Assembly: GCF_003254465.1 (NCBI RefSeq)
Contig: NZ_QDFI01000015.1
Coordinates: forward strand, 1 to 64,000
Source: Meridianimarinicoccus zhengii
GTDB lineage: Bacteria > Pseudomonadota > Alphaproteobacteria > Rhodobacterales > Rhodobacteraceae
Length of the DNA: 64,000 nucleotides
Reading direction: 5' to 3'
Position 1 is the first letter of the stretch. Every line of letters begins with the position of its first letter. The notes beneath the pieces were generated by a model. The model was not told where the DNA came from and did not search any database. It saw nothing but the letters and a program-made list of their open reading frames with translations. The position numbers and the translations under genes are program-made. Below, in pieces: positions 10,533-18,434 of this stretch.

Positions 10533-10626
10533 CGTGAAGTCCCAAACCGCAGCATCGCGTGTCGTGTCGCAACATATGCGTGGCATGTCACGCGTCTAGC
10601 GGCTGCCTTCGGCCAAACCTCACATC

Positions 10627-10664
10627 TTCGGCATTGTATAGTGCCGAAAGCCACGTTCGGATCA
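10627..10664 (-). promoter_or_regulatory. Candidate sigma-E autoregulatory promoter upstream of rpoE
   Basis: On the minus strand TGATCC (10664 to 10659) is followed after 17 bases by CTATAC (10641 to 10636), similar to the sigma-E promoter elements known from R. sphaeroides. Transcription would begin near 10629, upstream of both possible rpoE starts. The -10 element lies inside an inverted repeat, TTCGGCA and TGCCGAA (10627-10633 and 10642-10648) with an 8-base spacer. I found no equally good element pointing toward the divergent operon. Confidence 0.5.
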
Positions 10665-10811
10665 TTCTTTGTCGCCTGCGGATCGCATGCGCGCATACGG
10701 ACCGTTCTTGGAAACGTGGGCACGGGCACCGGCCTTGTCGCCCATTGTCATCCGCTTGTGTCTGGCCTGCGTATGCCTTTCAACGGTGTAAGAAAAGATA
10801 TCGGGGTAGGT

Positions 10812-12101
10812 ATGCCATACGACACGACAGGCGGGGTGCCCTTGCGGGTGGCCGTGATCGGCGCGGGTATTTCGGGGATGGGCGCGGCGTATCGCCTGGG
10901 TCAGCATCACGACGTGACCCTGTTCGAGGCAGAACGGCGCCTTGGCGGTCATGCCCGCACGGTGATCGCGGGTCGGCGCGGGGACCAGCCCGTGGATACC
11001 GGGTTCATCGTGTTCAACTACGCGACCTATCCGCATCTGACGGCGCTGTTCGCGGAACTGGACGTGCCGGTGGCCGAAAGCAACATGACCTTCGCGGCGT
11101 CCATCGACGGCGGACGGATCGAGTATTCCATCGATACGCTGAATTCGCTGTTCGGGCGGCGGCGCAACGCGATCAGCCCCGGCTTTCTCGGTATGCTGCG
11201 CGACATATTCCGCTTCAACGCGCGGGCCGAGGCACTGGCGCAGGACGATGCCCTGACGATCGGCGATCTGCTGGACCGGCTGGGCACGGGTGCGCGGTTC
11301 CGCGACCATTACCTTTTGCCCTTCTCGGGCGCGATCTGGTCCATGCCGGAGCGCGACATCCTCGATTTTCCGGCGGCGGCGATGGTGCGATTCTTTCGCA
11401 ACCATGCCCTGCTGGGCGCTACCGGGCAGCACAAGTGGTTCACCGTGCGGGGCGGGTCCATCGAATACGTCCGCCGACTAGAAAATGCGATGCGCGCCCG
11501 CGGTGTCGATATCCGGCTGGATGCGCCCATCGCCCGCGTCGAACGGGACGGGCCCGGCGTGCGGATAAAGGCCGAAGGTGCGGAGTGGGAATCCTTCGAC
11601 CATGTTATCTTCGCCACGCATGGCGATGACAGCCTGCGGATGCTGGGCGACGCCGACAGCGTGGAGCGTGCGGCGCTCGCCGGAGTGCGCTATCAGCCGA
11701 ACACCGCGGTGCTGCATTGCGACGAGAGCCTGATGCCGGTGCGGCGGCGCTGCTGGGCATCGTGGAACTATGCCGAGGGTCTGGGTGGGCGCGACCATAT
11801 CGGGCTGACCTACTGGATGAACTCGCTCCAGCCGATCCCGAAGGAAGATCCGCTCTTCGTGACGCTGAATGCCACGCGCGAGATCGACCCGGCGAAGGTC
11901 TACGACACGGTGCAGTTCGGCCATCCGGTGTATGATCTGGGCATGGCGGCGTCGCAGCGGGCGGTGGCCACCCTGAACGGGCATCGCAACACGTGGTTCT
12001 GTGGCGCATGGATGCGCAACGGCTTTCACGAGGACGGGCTGGCCACGGCGATGGACGTGGTCAACGCGATCTCGGACCGGACGGGGGTGCTGGCGGCGTG
12101 A
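10812..12101 (+). CDS. FAD-dependent amine oxidase-like oxidoreductase (RSP_1091-like)
   Basis: A 429-residue flavoprotein of the amine-oxidase/phytoene-desaturase type. The N-terminal Rossmann fold reads VAVIGAGISGMGAAYRL with the FEAERRLGGHARTV continuation, and the C-terminal FAD motif is NTWFCGAWMRNGFHEDGLA. The start at 10812 (MPYDTTGG) is preferred because it leads straight into the FAD fold with GGGG-containing sequence just upstream. It heads an operon with 4-base overlaps. From memory, the R. sphaeroides gene in this position (RSP_1091) is sigma-E controlled and implicated in furan fatty acid formation; transfer of that role is inference. Confidence 0.88.
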   Translation: MPYDTTGGVPLRVAVIGAGISGMGAAYRLGQHHDVTLFEAERRLGGHARTVIAGRRGDQPVDTGFIVFNYATYPHLTALFAELDVPVAESNMTFAASIDGGRIEYSIDTLNSLFGRRRNAISPGFLGMLRDIFRFNARAEALAQDDALTIGDLLDRLGTGARFRDHYLLPFSGAIWSMPERDILDFPAAAMVRFFRNHALLGATGQHKWFTVRGGSIEYVRRLENAMRARGVDIRLDAPIARVERDGPGVRIKAEGAEWESFDHVIFATHGDDSLRMLGDADSVERAALAGVRYQPNTAVLHCDESLMPVRRRCWASWNYAEGLGGRDHIGLTYWMNSLQPIPKEDPLFVTLNATREIDPAKVYDTVQFGHPVYDLGMAASQRAVATLNGHRNTWFCGAWMRNGFHEDGLATAMDVVNAISDRTGVLAA

Positions 12102-12862
12102 CGCAGGACGGCGTGGATCATGTGCGGGGCGTGACCTTTCACGGGCGCAAGGGCCGGGTGGCCAATGCGTTCCGGTATTCGGTCGATTACGTCCTTTGCG
12201 ATCCCGACCGCGCTGTGGGGCCGCGCCTGTTCTCGCGCAACCGGGGCAACCTGACCGCGCTGCACGATCGCGACCATGGCGGGGCGCCGGGGGAGGGGCA
12301 TGGCGTGGCCTGGGCGCGCGAGGTGCTGGCGACGCACCAGTTGGATCGCTGCGATGGGCCGATCCTGTTGCTGGCGCAGCCGCGGGTGCTGGGCCATGTG
12401 TTCAACCCGGTCAGCTTCTGGCTGTGTCATGGCGCCGATGGCAGCCTGCGCGCGGTCATTGCCGAGGTGTCGAACACCTTCGGCGACCGCCATTCTTACC
12501 TGTGCCATCATCCCGACCAGCGCCCGATCACCCGGCACGAACGGCTGCAGGCATCCAAGATCTTCCATGTCTCGCCGTTCCAGCCGGTGGGGGGCGATTA
12601 TGTCTTCCGATTTGACATCCGCGACGATCGGGTCGGCGTGTGGATCGACTATCGCATTCCGAACGGCGAGCGGCTTTATGCAACTCTCACGGGGCAGCGT
12701 GGGCCGCTGACCGACGGCGCGATCCTGCGGGCAGCGCTGCGCCGGCCCTTCGGGTCGCGGAGAGTGCTGGGGCTGATCCACTGGCAGGCGCTGGTCCTGT
12801 GGTGGAAAGGCGCGCGCTGGCATCCGCGCCCCGCACCACCCGCCGAGGAGGTGTCCCGATGA
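12098..12862 (+). CDS. DUF1365 domain-containing protein
   Basis: A 254-residue DUF1365 protein, a family found next to FAD oxidoreductases and cyclopropane fatty acid synthases. Family blocks seen: VRGVTFHGRKGRVANAFRY, LLAQPRVLGHVFNPVSFWL, AEVSNTFGDRHSYLC and ASKIFHVSPFQPVGGDYVF. The GTG start overlaps the preceding stop (GTGA, 12098-12101). The biochemical role is unknown; the context suggests a part in modifying membrane fatty acids under stress. Confidence 0.9.
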   Translation: MTQDGVDHVRGVTFHGRKGRVANAFRYSVDYVLCDPDRAVGPRLFSRNRGNLTALHDRDHGGAPGEGHGVAWAREVLATHQLDRCDGPILLLAQPRVLGHVFNPVSFWLCHGADGSLRAVIAEVSNTFGDRHSYLCHHPDQRPITRHERLQASKIFHVSPFQPVGGDYVFRFDIRDDRVGVWIDYRIPNGERLYATLTGQRGPLTDGAILRAALRRPFGSRRVLGLIHWQALVLWWKGARWHPRPAPPAEEVSR

Positions 12863-14103
12863 CCGCCACGACCCTGACCGCCCCCGGCGCGCGCCTGCCT
12901 GCATGGGCGCTGTTCGGGGCCGTCCTGTCGGGGGCGGGGCTGCCGATCTACATCTACGCGCCCAAGTTCTTCGCCGACAGCTACGGTGTCAGCCTGACCC
13001 TGCTGGGGGCGGTTCTGTTCGGGCTGCGGCTGTTCGACGTGGTGCAGGACCCGGTGCTGGGCTGGGTGTCGGAACGGCTGGAGAGGGCGCGTGGCCGGGC
13101 CGTGGCTGTCGGGACCGCACTGCTGGCGCTGTCGATGGTCGGTCTGTTCGCGGTGGCCCCGCCGGTGTCGCCGGTTTTGTGGTTCGCGCTGACGGTGACG
13201 GGGCTGTTCACGGCGTTCAGTTTCCTGACGATCACCTTTTATGCGCAGGGTGTCGCCAAGGCGGGCGGGCTGCCCGGCGGCCACGTGCAACTGGCCGCAT
13301 GGCGCGAAAGCGGCGCACTGACCGGCGTGTGTCTTGCGGCCGTGGCGCCGACCTTGCTGGCGGGCGTGTCGGCCACGCCCGAGGCGGTCTTTGCGTGGCT
13401 CTTCGCCGCGGTGGCGCTGCTGGCCGCACTTTCCATGGCGCCGGAATGGCGCGGCAGCATCTCACGCGAGGAGCCCACTCCCATCGGCGCGATCCTGCGC
13501 GACCGCACCGCGCGGCGGCTTCTGATTCTCGCGTTGGTGAACGCCGCGCCGCTTGCGGTCAGTTCCACCCTGTTCCTGTTCTACGTCGAAAGCCGTCTGG
13601 GCGCGCCAGGCTGGGAAGGGCCGCTTCTGGTGCTGTTCTTTCTTGCCGCCGCGCTGTCCGCGCCGGGCTGGGGCTGGCTGGCGGGGCGGATCGGGGCGAA
13701 GCGCGCGCTTCTGGGCGCGATGGTGCTGGCCATCGCCAGTTTCGCCACCGTGCTGGCCCTTGGCGACGGCGATACCCTGCCATTCGCCATCATCTGCGTG
13801 CTGTCGGGTGCGACCATCGGCGCCGACCTGACGCTGCTACCGGCCCTGTTCGCGCGGCGCATGGCCGATATCTCACCCAATGGCGGGCAGGGCTTCGGGC
13901 TCTGGTCGCTCGTTTCGAAATTCACCCTTGCGCTTGCAGCGGCGTCGTTGCTGCCGCTGCTGGAGGCCGGGGGGTTCACCGTGGGTGGGGACAACGATCC
14001 GGCCGCGCTGTGGCGCCTGACGCTGCTCTACGCACTTGTCCCCTGTGTTCTGAAACTGGTCGCCATTGGCCTGCTGGCCGCGACCAAGCTGGAGGAGAGC
14101 TAG
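12859..14103 (+). CDS. MFS transporter (GPH / Na+-sugar symporter-like)
   Basis: A 414-residue polytopic membrane protein with about 12 hydrophobic segments. The loop after the second helix has LRLFDVVQDPVLGWVSERLE, the signature of the glycoside-pentoside-hexuronide cation symporter branch (D-x-x-x-D-P). GWLAGRIGAKRALLG is the equivalent loop of the second half. The start overlaps the DUF1365 stop. No sugar genes adjoin it; within this stress operon a lipid-related or unrelated solute is as likely as a sugar. Confidence 0.85.
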   Translation: MTATTLTAPGARLPAWALFGAVLSGAGLPIYIYAPKFFADSYGVSLTLLGAVLFGLRLFDVVQDPVLGWVSERLERARGRAVAVGTALLALSMVGLFAVAPPVSPVLWFALTVTGLFTAFSFLTITFYAQGVAKAGGLPGGHVQLAAWRESGALTGVCLAAVAPTLLAGVSATPEAVFAWLFAAVALLAALSMAPEWRGSISREEPTPIGAILRDRTARRLLILALVNAAPLAVSSTLFLFYVESRLGAPGWEGPLLVLFFLAAALSAPGWGWLAGRIGAKRALLGAMVLAIASFATVLALGDGDTLPFAIICVLSGATIGADLTLLPALFARRMADISPNGGQGFGLWSLVSKFTLALAAASLLPLLEAGGFTVGGDNDPAALWRLTLLYALVPCVLKLVAIGLLAATKLEES

Positions 14104-14106
14104 ACC

Positions 14107-14694
14107 ATGGACGTTCTGATCTACGTCGCCCTGGGGGCCATCCTTGCATGTCTCGCCCAGGTACTGGCCCGCAGATTCGTCGGCTTCGGGGCGCAATCGC
14201 CCGAAGACTACGCCGGGCAAGGCCCCGATTTCGACATCCGCCGTCATCTGACCGGCGACATCGCCAGCGAAGGCGTGATCTACGGACCCACGGGCCGGGT
14301 CGCGGCGCGGTTCGTAGCCGAGATGCATGCGGAATGGGATGGCGATACGGGAACGATGACCGAGCATTTCCGGTATGACAGCGGCACCGTGCAGGATCGC
14401 TCATGGGTGTTGAAGGTCGGGCCGGAGGGTGCGATCACCGCCACGGCGCCTGATCTTGTGGGCGAAGGACGGGGTGCCCAGAAGGGGACCGGCGTGATGC
14501 TGCGTTACGCGATCCGGCTTCCCGAAAGCTCGGGCGGCCACGTCCTGCAGGCGACCGACTGGATGTATCTCATGGAAAACGGCACGATCATCAACCGCAG
14601 CGAGTTCCGCAAGTTCGGCTTCCGTGTCGCCGAACTCGTGGCGACGATGCGCCCTGTCGCGGCCGCCGAGTCCGAAAGGGTCGCCGCTGAATGA
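14107..14694 (+). CDS. DUF3833 domain-containing protein
   Basis: A 195-residue protein with one N-terminal hydrophobic segment (VLIYVALGAILACLAQVLA), then a DUF3833-like domain: GPDFDIRRHLTGDIASEGVI, VAEMHAEWDGDTGTMTEHF and ATDWMYLMENGTIINRSEF. The Cys within the hydrophobic segment is not in a clean lipobox, so anchoring by the helix is more likely. It starts three bases after the transporter stop and overlaps the SDR start. Function unknown; it is a conserved member of the sigma-E-linked operon. Confidence 0.82.
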   Translation: MDVLIYVALGAILACLAQVLARRFVGFGAQSPEDYAGQGPDFDIRRHLTGDIASEGVIYGPTGRVAARFVAEMHAEWDGDTGTMTEHFRYDSGTVQDRSWVLKVGPEGAITATAPDLVGEGRGAQKGTGVMLRYAIRLPESSGGHVLQATDWMYLMENGTIINRSEFRKFGFRVAELVATMRPVAAAESERVAAE

Positions 14695-15434
14695 AAAGGG
14701 AATGGATCGGCAAGCGATATTGGCTCGTCGGGGCGTCCGAGGGCCTTGGACGCGCACTGGCGCACCGTATGAGCGCGGCAGGTGCCGAACTGATCCTGTC
14801 GGCGCGGGATCGTGGTTCCCTCGATGCGCTTGCGGCGGAGTTGCCGGGTCGCTGCCACGTCCTGCCGATGGACGCCACCGACCCGGAGGCGGTCGCCACC
14901 GCCGAGGCGCAACTGGGCCGCGTCGACGGGCTCGTGTATCTGGCCGGGGTCTACTGGCCCATGAAGGCGACCGATTGGGACAGCGATCGCGCCGCGCAGA
15001 TGATCACCGTGAACGTGAACGGGGCAATCCGGTCGGTGGGTGCGGTGCTGCCGCAGATGCTGGCGCGCGGCGGCGGGCATATCGTGCTGACCGGCAGCCT
15101 GTCGGCGTATCGCGGCCTGCCCGGCACCATCGGCTACAGTGCCAGCAAGGCGGCGATCATGTCGCTGGCGGAGTCGATGCAATGCGACCTGCACAATTCG
15201 GGGATCGACGTCCAGCTTGCCAATCCGGGCTTCATCCGCACGCGCCTGACGGACAAGAATGATTTCAGGATGCCCTTCCTGATGGAACCCGACGCGGCGG
15301 CGCGGGCCATGCTGAAACACATGGAAAGCGACCGGTTCGCGGTGGATTTCCCGTGGCTTTTCTCGACCGTGTTCCGGCTGAGCCGCCTGTTGCCCGAGTT
15401 TCTCTATACCCGGATCTTCGGCGCGCGGGCGTGA
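14691..15434 (+). CDS. SDR family oxidoreductase
   Basis: A 247-residue classical short-chain dehydrogenase. The coenzyme motif is LVGASEGLGRAL, the catalytic block is TGSLSAYRG followed by YSASK (Tyr and Lys), and VQLANPGFIRTRL follows. The start overlaps the DUF3833 stop (ATGA). It is the last gene of the five-gene operon. The substrate is unknown; the operon context favours a lipid-derived carbonyl. Confidence 0.88.
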   Translation: MKREWIGKRYWLVGASEGLGRALAHRMSAAGAELILSARDRGSLDALAAELPGRCHVLPMDATDPEAVATAEAQLGRVDGLVYLAGVYWPMKATDWDSDRAAQMITVNVNGAIRSVGAVLPQMLARGGGHIVLTGSLSAYRGLPGTIGYSASKAAIMSLAESMQCDLHNSGIDVQLANPGFIRTRLTDKNDFRMPFLMEPDAAARAMLKHMESDRFAVDFPWLFSTVFRLSRLLPEFLYTRIFGARA

Positions 15435-15515
15435 CATGCACGCGCCTTGCACCTGGATGGCGGCGGGCGCATGATCCCCGTGACAAGCCCCGTGTTGTGA
15501 CGAAAGGATCGGGAC

Positions 15516-15887
15516 ATGCCTGAGATCCATGCGGACGTGATCGCACAGGTGATCGCGCTGGCGCGTGAAATCGACGAGTCGACGGTTGTCGGTGCCCATG
15601 ACGGGATGCGCGACCCCGCCGCGGGTTCGCTGGCGGCCCGGGAACTCAGGGACTTCATCGGGAACCTGACCGAGGAAGAGCAATACAGCCTTGTGGCGGT
15701 CATGTGGATCGGGCGCGATAGTTTCGACGCCGAAGACTACGACGAAGCTTACGCGACCGCGCAGCAGGAGGCGACGAACGCCACGGAAGCGTATCTGTCA
15801 GGCATCCCCATGCTGGCGGATTACCTTGAAAGCGGTCTGGAATCGCTCGGGATCGCACCGGGCGAGGCTGACAAGGGCGTGTACTGA
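15516..15887 (+). CDS. DUF3775 domain-containing protein
   Basis: A small acidic protein of 123 residues matching the DUF3775 pattern (IAQVIALAREIDE, ELRDFIGNLTEEEQYSLVAVMWIGR, TEAYLSGIPMLADYLESGLESLGI). GAAAGGATCGGGAC precedes the ATG, giving a reasonable ribosome binding site. Function unknown. It stands alone between the SDR and a 278-base non-coding stretch. Confidence 0.82.
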   Translation: MPEIHADVIAQVIALAREIDESTVVGAHDGMRDPAAGSLAARELRDFIGNLTEEEQYSLVAVMWIGRDSFDAEDYDEAYATAQQEATNATEAYLSGIPMLADYLESGLESLGIAPGEADKGVY

Positions 15888-16165
15888 CATCAGGGCCCGG
15901 CAGACGCCGCACCTTGGACCGATTCGGTCATCCACCGCCCCCGTGCCCTGTCCGAGCCATGCCGATGACGGGCGGATCGGCGGCCGGGTTCTGAACCGGA
16001 AAGGTTCAGAATGGATTTCTTTGACCATCGCATGTCTTGACACGCTGCGGCGCAGCAAAAATCGCATACATCATATGCACTTGACGCAACCCTTTATCCT
16101 CGGGCATGACGGATGCGTGCCAGCCTGTTTCAGCACGCTGACATCATCGGCAAGGGGAACCTGAC

Positions 16166-16414
16166 ATGCGCAAGCTTTGGGCGATTCTGTGTGTCGTCGG
16201 CTTCACGGCCTTCTGGACGTACGGGTTCATCGCGCTGTCCGGCGTTCTGGGGGAGCGACCGACCCACGCGATGACCTTCGTGCTGTGTCTTGCGGGGCTT
16301 GGTGCGGGATTGGCGGGCTGGTTCCAGGTGATGCGTTCGGCCCCCTCCATGCATCGACGGCGCGCTGCGGCGCGTTCCCGGCTTGAAGAGGAATATCTTC
16401 AAAGCGCGGGGTGA
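16166..16414 (+). CDS. Small membrane protein, unknown function
   Basis: An 82-residue protein with two hydrophobic segments (about residues 4-27 and 36-55) and a basic C-terminal tail (HRRRAAARSRLEEEYLQ), a typical small inner-membrane protein. AAGGGGAA lies eight bases before the ATG. Not recognised as a named family. Near its 3' end an imperfect inverted repeat (16381-16405) could act as a terminator for transcripts from either side. Confidence 0.65.
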   Translation: MRKLWAILCVVGFTAFWTYGFIALSGVLGERPTHAMTFVLCLAGLGAGLAGWFQVMRSAPSMHRRRAAARSRLEEEYLQSAG

Positions 16415-16420
16415 GCCGCT

Positions 16421-16438
16421 CACGCAGGGAGGAGCGTG
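16421..16438 (-). ncRNA. Anti-SD hairpin 4 of array
   Basis: A 5-base stem (CACGC with GCGTG) encloses an 8-base loop TCCTCCCT on the minus strand. It lies about 150 bases from the other three and next to the short palindrome GTGAGCCGCTCAC (16411-16423). Confidence 0.5.
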
Positions 16439-16590
16439 TTGCGGACATCATGTCGTTGGCATGGGGGTGCGGGCCGGTATCGCCGGGGCCACCGTCAATA
16501 GCAGGGGGGCTTTCGGCATCGCCGGGAGCCCCTTTGCGTATCTGGCCATGTGACCGGGCGCTGCCTTTCCGGTATCGGGCGAAGGAAAAC

Positions 16591-16626
16591 GGCGACACCG
16601 CGTGAGGGAGGAGGAGCGGTGCCGCC
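16591..16626 (-). ncRNA. Anti-SD hairpin 3 of array
   Basis: A stem of 6 plus 4 base pairs with one mismatch (core CACCGC with GCGGTG) encloses a 14-base loop containing TCCTCCTCCC on the minus strand. It has the longest stem of the four. Confidence 0.6.
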
Positions 16627-16638
16627 GTTGATCGCGCA

Positions 16639-16662
16639 TGACCCAGGGAGGAGGAGGGGCCA
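16639..16662 (-). ncRNA. Anti-SD hairpin 2 of array
   Basis: A 6-base stem including one G-U pair encloses a loop reading CTCCTCCTCCCT on the minus strand. It lies 16 bases after the preceding hairpin, so the two could form one two-hairpin RNA. Confidence 0.55.
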
Positions 16663-16678
16663 GCGGCAATCCTTCGAG

Positions 16679-16702
16679 GCAGGGAGGGAGGAGGAACCCT
16701 GC
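16679..16702 (-). ncRNA. Anti-SD hairpin 1 of array
   Basis: A perfect 6-base stem (GCAGGG with CCCTGC) encloses a 12-base loop reading TTCCTCCTCCCT on the minus strand. Confidence 0.6.
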
Positions 16703-16928
16703 TCGTGAAACGTACATAGGCCGCCATGCCGCAGATGCAAAGTGCGTGGCGCAACAATGCTGCATTGCACTGTCTGCATGACTTTCCGCAGTGCAGCAAG
16801 TGCCCGATCTGGTGAATATGATCTGGTGATGCGGCGTGATACGCCATGTGAAGGATGATAGGGCATATCAGGGGGCCGGTGCGGCCCGGAGGAGCCCGGA
16901 GGCCAACTGGACAGGATTGGGACATGCG
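16703..16928. other. Non-coding stretch between the anti-SD hairpins and the PAS gene
   Basis: No convincing gene on either strand. It contains an inverted repeat GCACTG/CAGTGC (16767-16772 and 16789-16794) that could be the 5' structure of a minus-strand RNA. It must also hold the promoter of the plus-strand PAS gene. Further GGAGG repeats occur at 16888-16903 but lack the full hairpin-loop arrangement. Confidence 0.4.
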
Positions 16929-17825
16929 ATGGCAAGCGACATGACGACCCCGCCGGCCAGAGCCGCGATCAACGCTGTCGAATCGCTGGCCGCGACTCTG
17001 GCACAGGGCCGGTCCGATGCGGCGGGTGCCCTTTTCGCGGCGCATGGCGCCCCGTCGCCGATGATCGTGTGGCGCCCGACACTGGCCGATGCCCGCCACC
17101 CGATCCTGCGCAGCTTCCTGCGCGGCTGCGGGGAAGACGGCGGGCCGCTGCCCTTGTCCTGGCTCGATAGTGAGGAATTCGCGGCGCTGGCGGATTGGGC
17201 GATGGTCGTGGCCCCGGTCGGTAACGACGGCGACGATTATGTCTATCGCCATTACGGCACCAAGATTGCCGAGGTCTACCAGACCGATCTGACCGGGCAG
17301 CGCACGTCGTCCATCGGGGGGCATGTCGCGCTGTTCTTCACGGCGCTCTATAACGCGGTATCGATGCGGCGCGAATCGGCCCTGAGCGTCCACGAGCCGC
17401 CAAGGCAGGTCTTCGTGCGGGCGTGGCGGCGCGTGATCCAGCCGCTGATGGATGATGACGGGCGCATCGTCTGCCATGCCGTCGCCAATGTTCCCGACAA
17501 CGATCTGCGCGCAGGGCTGGAAGTTCTGCCCCATGCGGTGATGGTCGTCACGGCAGGCGGGGAAGTTTGCTACGCCAATCGTGCGGCCTGCCTGCTGTTC
17601 GGCCAGTCGCGCAGCCCGCTGGCAGGGATGGGGATCGGCGCCTTTACGGGGCTGGACGTGCGGTTGCCGGAAAGCCCGGACCGACTGATCCTCGATGGGC
17701 GCCCGCATGAGGATCGGGCCCTCATGGCCCGCGGCGGGATTGTCGTGCCGATCCGGCTGACCGTCGGCGCCACGTTCTACAGGGACCTGCCGCTCTATGT
17801 CGTGTCGGCCCGCGAGGATCTCTGA
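16929..17825 (+). CDS. PAS domain-containing protein, likely sensory
   Basis: A 298-residue cytoplasmic protein with no transmembrane segment. The middle (about residues 50-160) resembles the PAS_5-type domain of alphaproteobacterial sensors (HPILRSFLRGCGEDGG, YRHYGTKIAEVYQTDLTGQR). A second PAS-like segment follows (LEVLPHAVMVVTAGGEVCYA, CLLFGQSR). No kinase, cyclase, HTH or methyl-accepting domain is attached, so it must signal through a partner or bind a ligand alone. GGATTGGG upstream supports the start at 16929. It lies alone beside the anti-SD hairpin array. Confidence 0.72.
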   Translation: MASDMTTPPARAAINAVESLAATLAQGRSDAAGALFAAHGAPSPMIVWRPTLADARHPILRSFLRGCGEDGGPLPLSWLDSEEFAALADWAMVVAPVGNDGDDYVYRHYGTKIAEVYQTDLTGQRTSSIGGHVALFFTALYNAVSMRRESALSVHEPPRQVFVRAWRRVIQPLMDDDGRIVCHAVANVPDNDLRAGLEVLPHAVMVVTAGGEVCYANRAACLLFGQSRSPLAGMGIGAFTGLDVRLPESPDRLILDGRPHEDRALMARGGIVVPIRLTVGATFYRDLPLYVVSAREDL

Positions 17826-17860
17826 CGACGTCAGGGCCTGTCGCTTTGGCCGGTACGAAT

Positions 17861-17901
17861 GACAGGACCGCGCCGGAGCGGTTCTCCGGCGCGGTCCTGT
17901 C
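17861..17901. terminator. Perfect 17-bp hairpin between convergent genes
   Basis: Arms at 17861-17877 and 17885-17901 are perfectly complementary over 17 bases with a 7-base loop. It sits between the plus-strand PAS gene and minus-strand rpmJ, so it probably terminates both. No U-run follows on either side, which is common in GC-rich alphaproteobacteria. Confidence 0.65.
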
Positions 17902-17928
17902 AAATTCTCCAGCGGCAGTGCCGGGCTG

Positions 17929-18054
17929 TCAGCCCTGGCGTGCCTTGAATTTCTTCTGGGTCTTGTTGATCACATAGACCCGACCCTTGCGGCGCACCAC
18001 ACGGCAATCGCGGTGACGCTGCTTGAGCGAGCGAAGCGAGTTCCTGACCTTCAT
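17929..18054 (-). CDS. rpmJ: 50S ribosomal protein L36
   Basis: A 41-residue basic protein beginning [17 protein letters not shown] and ending [12 protein letters not shown], the alphaproteobacterial L36 form. It lacks the four-cysteine zinc ribbon of the classical type (only one Cys is present), so it is the zinc-independent version. GGAGTAGACC precedes the ATG. The gene is monocistronic, bounded by the 17-bp hairpin downstream and the tRNA-Val gene upstream on the same strand. Confidence 0.95.
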   Translation of the reverse strand: MKVRNSLRSLKQRHRDCRVVRRKGRVYVINKTQKKFKARQG

Positions 18055-18193
18055 GGTCTACTCCTGTTCCTCGCGGCGCGCGGCAGGCGCCGTGTTGCGT
18101 TTCGTGCCCCTTCGGGCGGTTCGGGGCGCGCCTTTGGCGCGCAGTCGTATCGCACCAGCGGCGCGAGGTCGTCTTCCGCGCCAGAGGGGCGCA

Positions 18194-18268
<75 letters not shown>

Positions 18269-18434
18269 CGCCGTGGTGCCCCTGCGACAGCCCGATGCGA
18301 CACATGCAACAGTCCGCCGCGCGGTGGCGCCCGCGTCGGTGCGCGGTCTATAGAGGGAGTCGCAGGGCGGTTCAAGGGGTATTGGACCCCTCGCGAATCC
18401 GGATATAACCAAACTGTTGCAGCAAGGAGCGCCG

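Larger units (their letters stand above)
16421..16702 (-). ncRNA. Candidate array of four cuckoo/CcsR-type anti-Shine-Dalgarno small RNA hairpins
   Basis: On the minus strand four hairpins occur in 280 bases, each with a loop containing TCCTCCC, complementary to a Shine-Dalgarno sequence: 16679-16702, 16639-16662, 16591-16626 and 16421-16438. The stems differ in sequence while the loop motif is constant, as in the alphaproteobacterial cuckoo RNA family (CcsR1-4 of R. sphaeroides, alpha-r14). In the species I recall, the RNAs follow a DUF1127 small gene; none is visible here. An imperfect hairpin without the motif lies at 16503-16533. Strand and processing are inferred from the motif; no clear promoter was found. 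Confidence 0.6.

Noticed and set aside
9996-10811. N-terminal extension of the FAD oxidoreductase frame back across rpoE
   Set aside because: It overlaps rpoE on the other strand and has no relation to the flavoprotein family; the FAD fold begins right after 10812.
16448-16765. A 105-codon minus-strand frame considered as the DUF1127 gene expected next to CcsR RNAs
   Set aside because: It lacks the Trp/Arg-rich motif and the LxDRELxDIG-type pattern of DUF1127, and it would be translated through the RNA hairpins.
16227-17903. A long minus-strand open frame across the PAS gene and the anti-SD hairpins
   Set aside because: The plus-strand PAS protein has recognisable domains, and the frame passes through the hairpins with Pro/Ser runs created by CCTCCC repeats.
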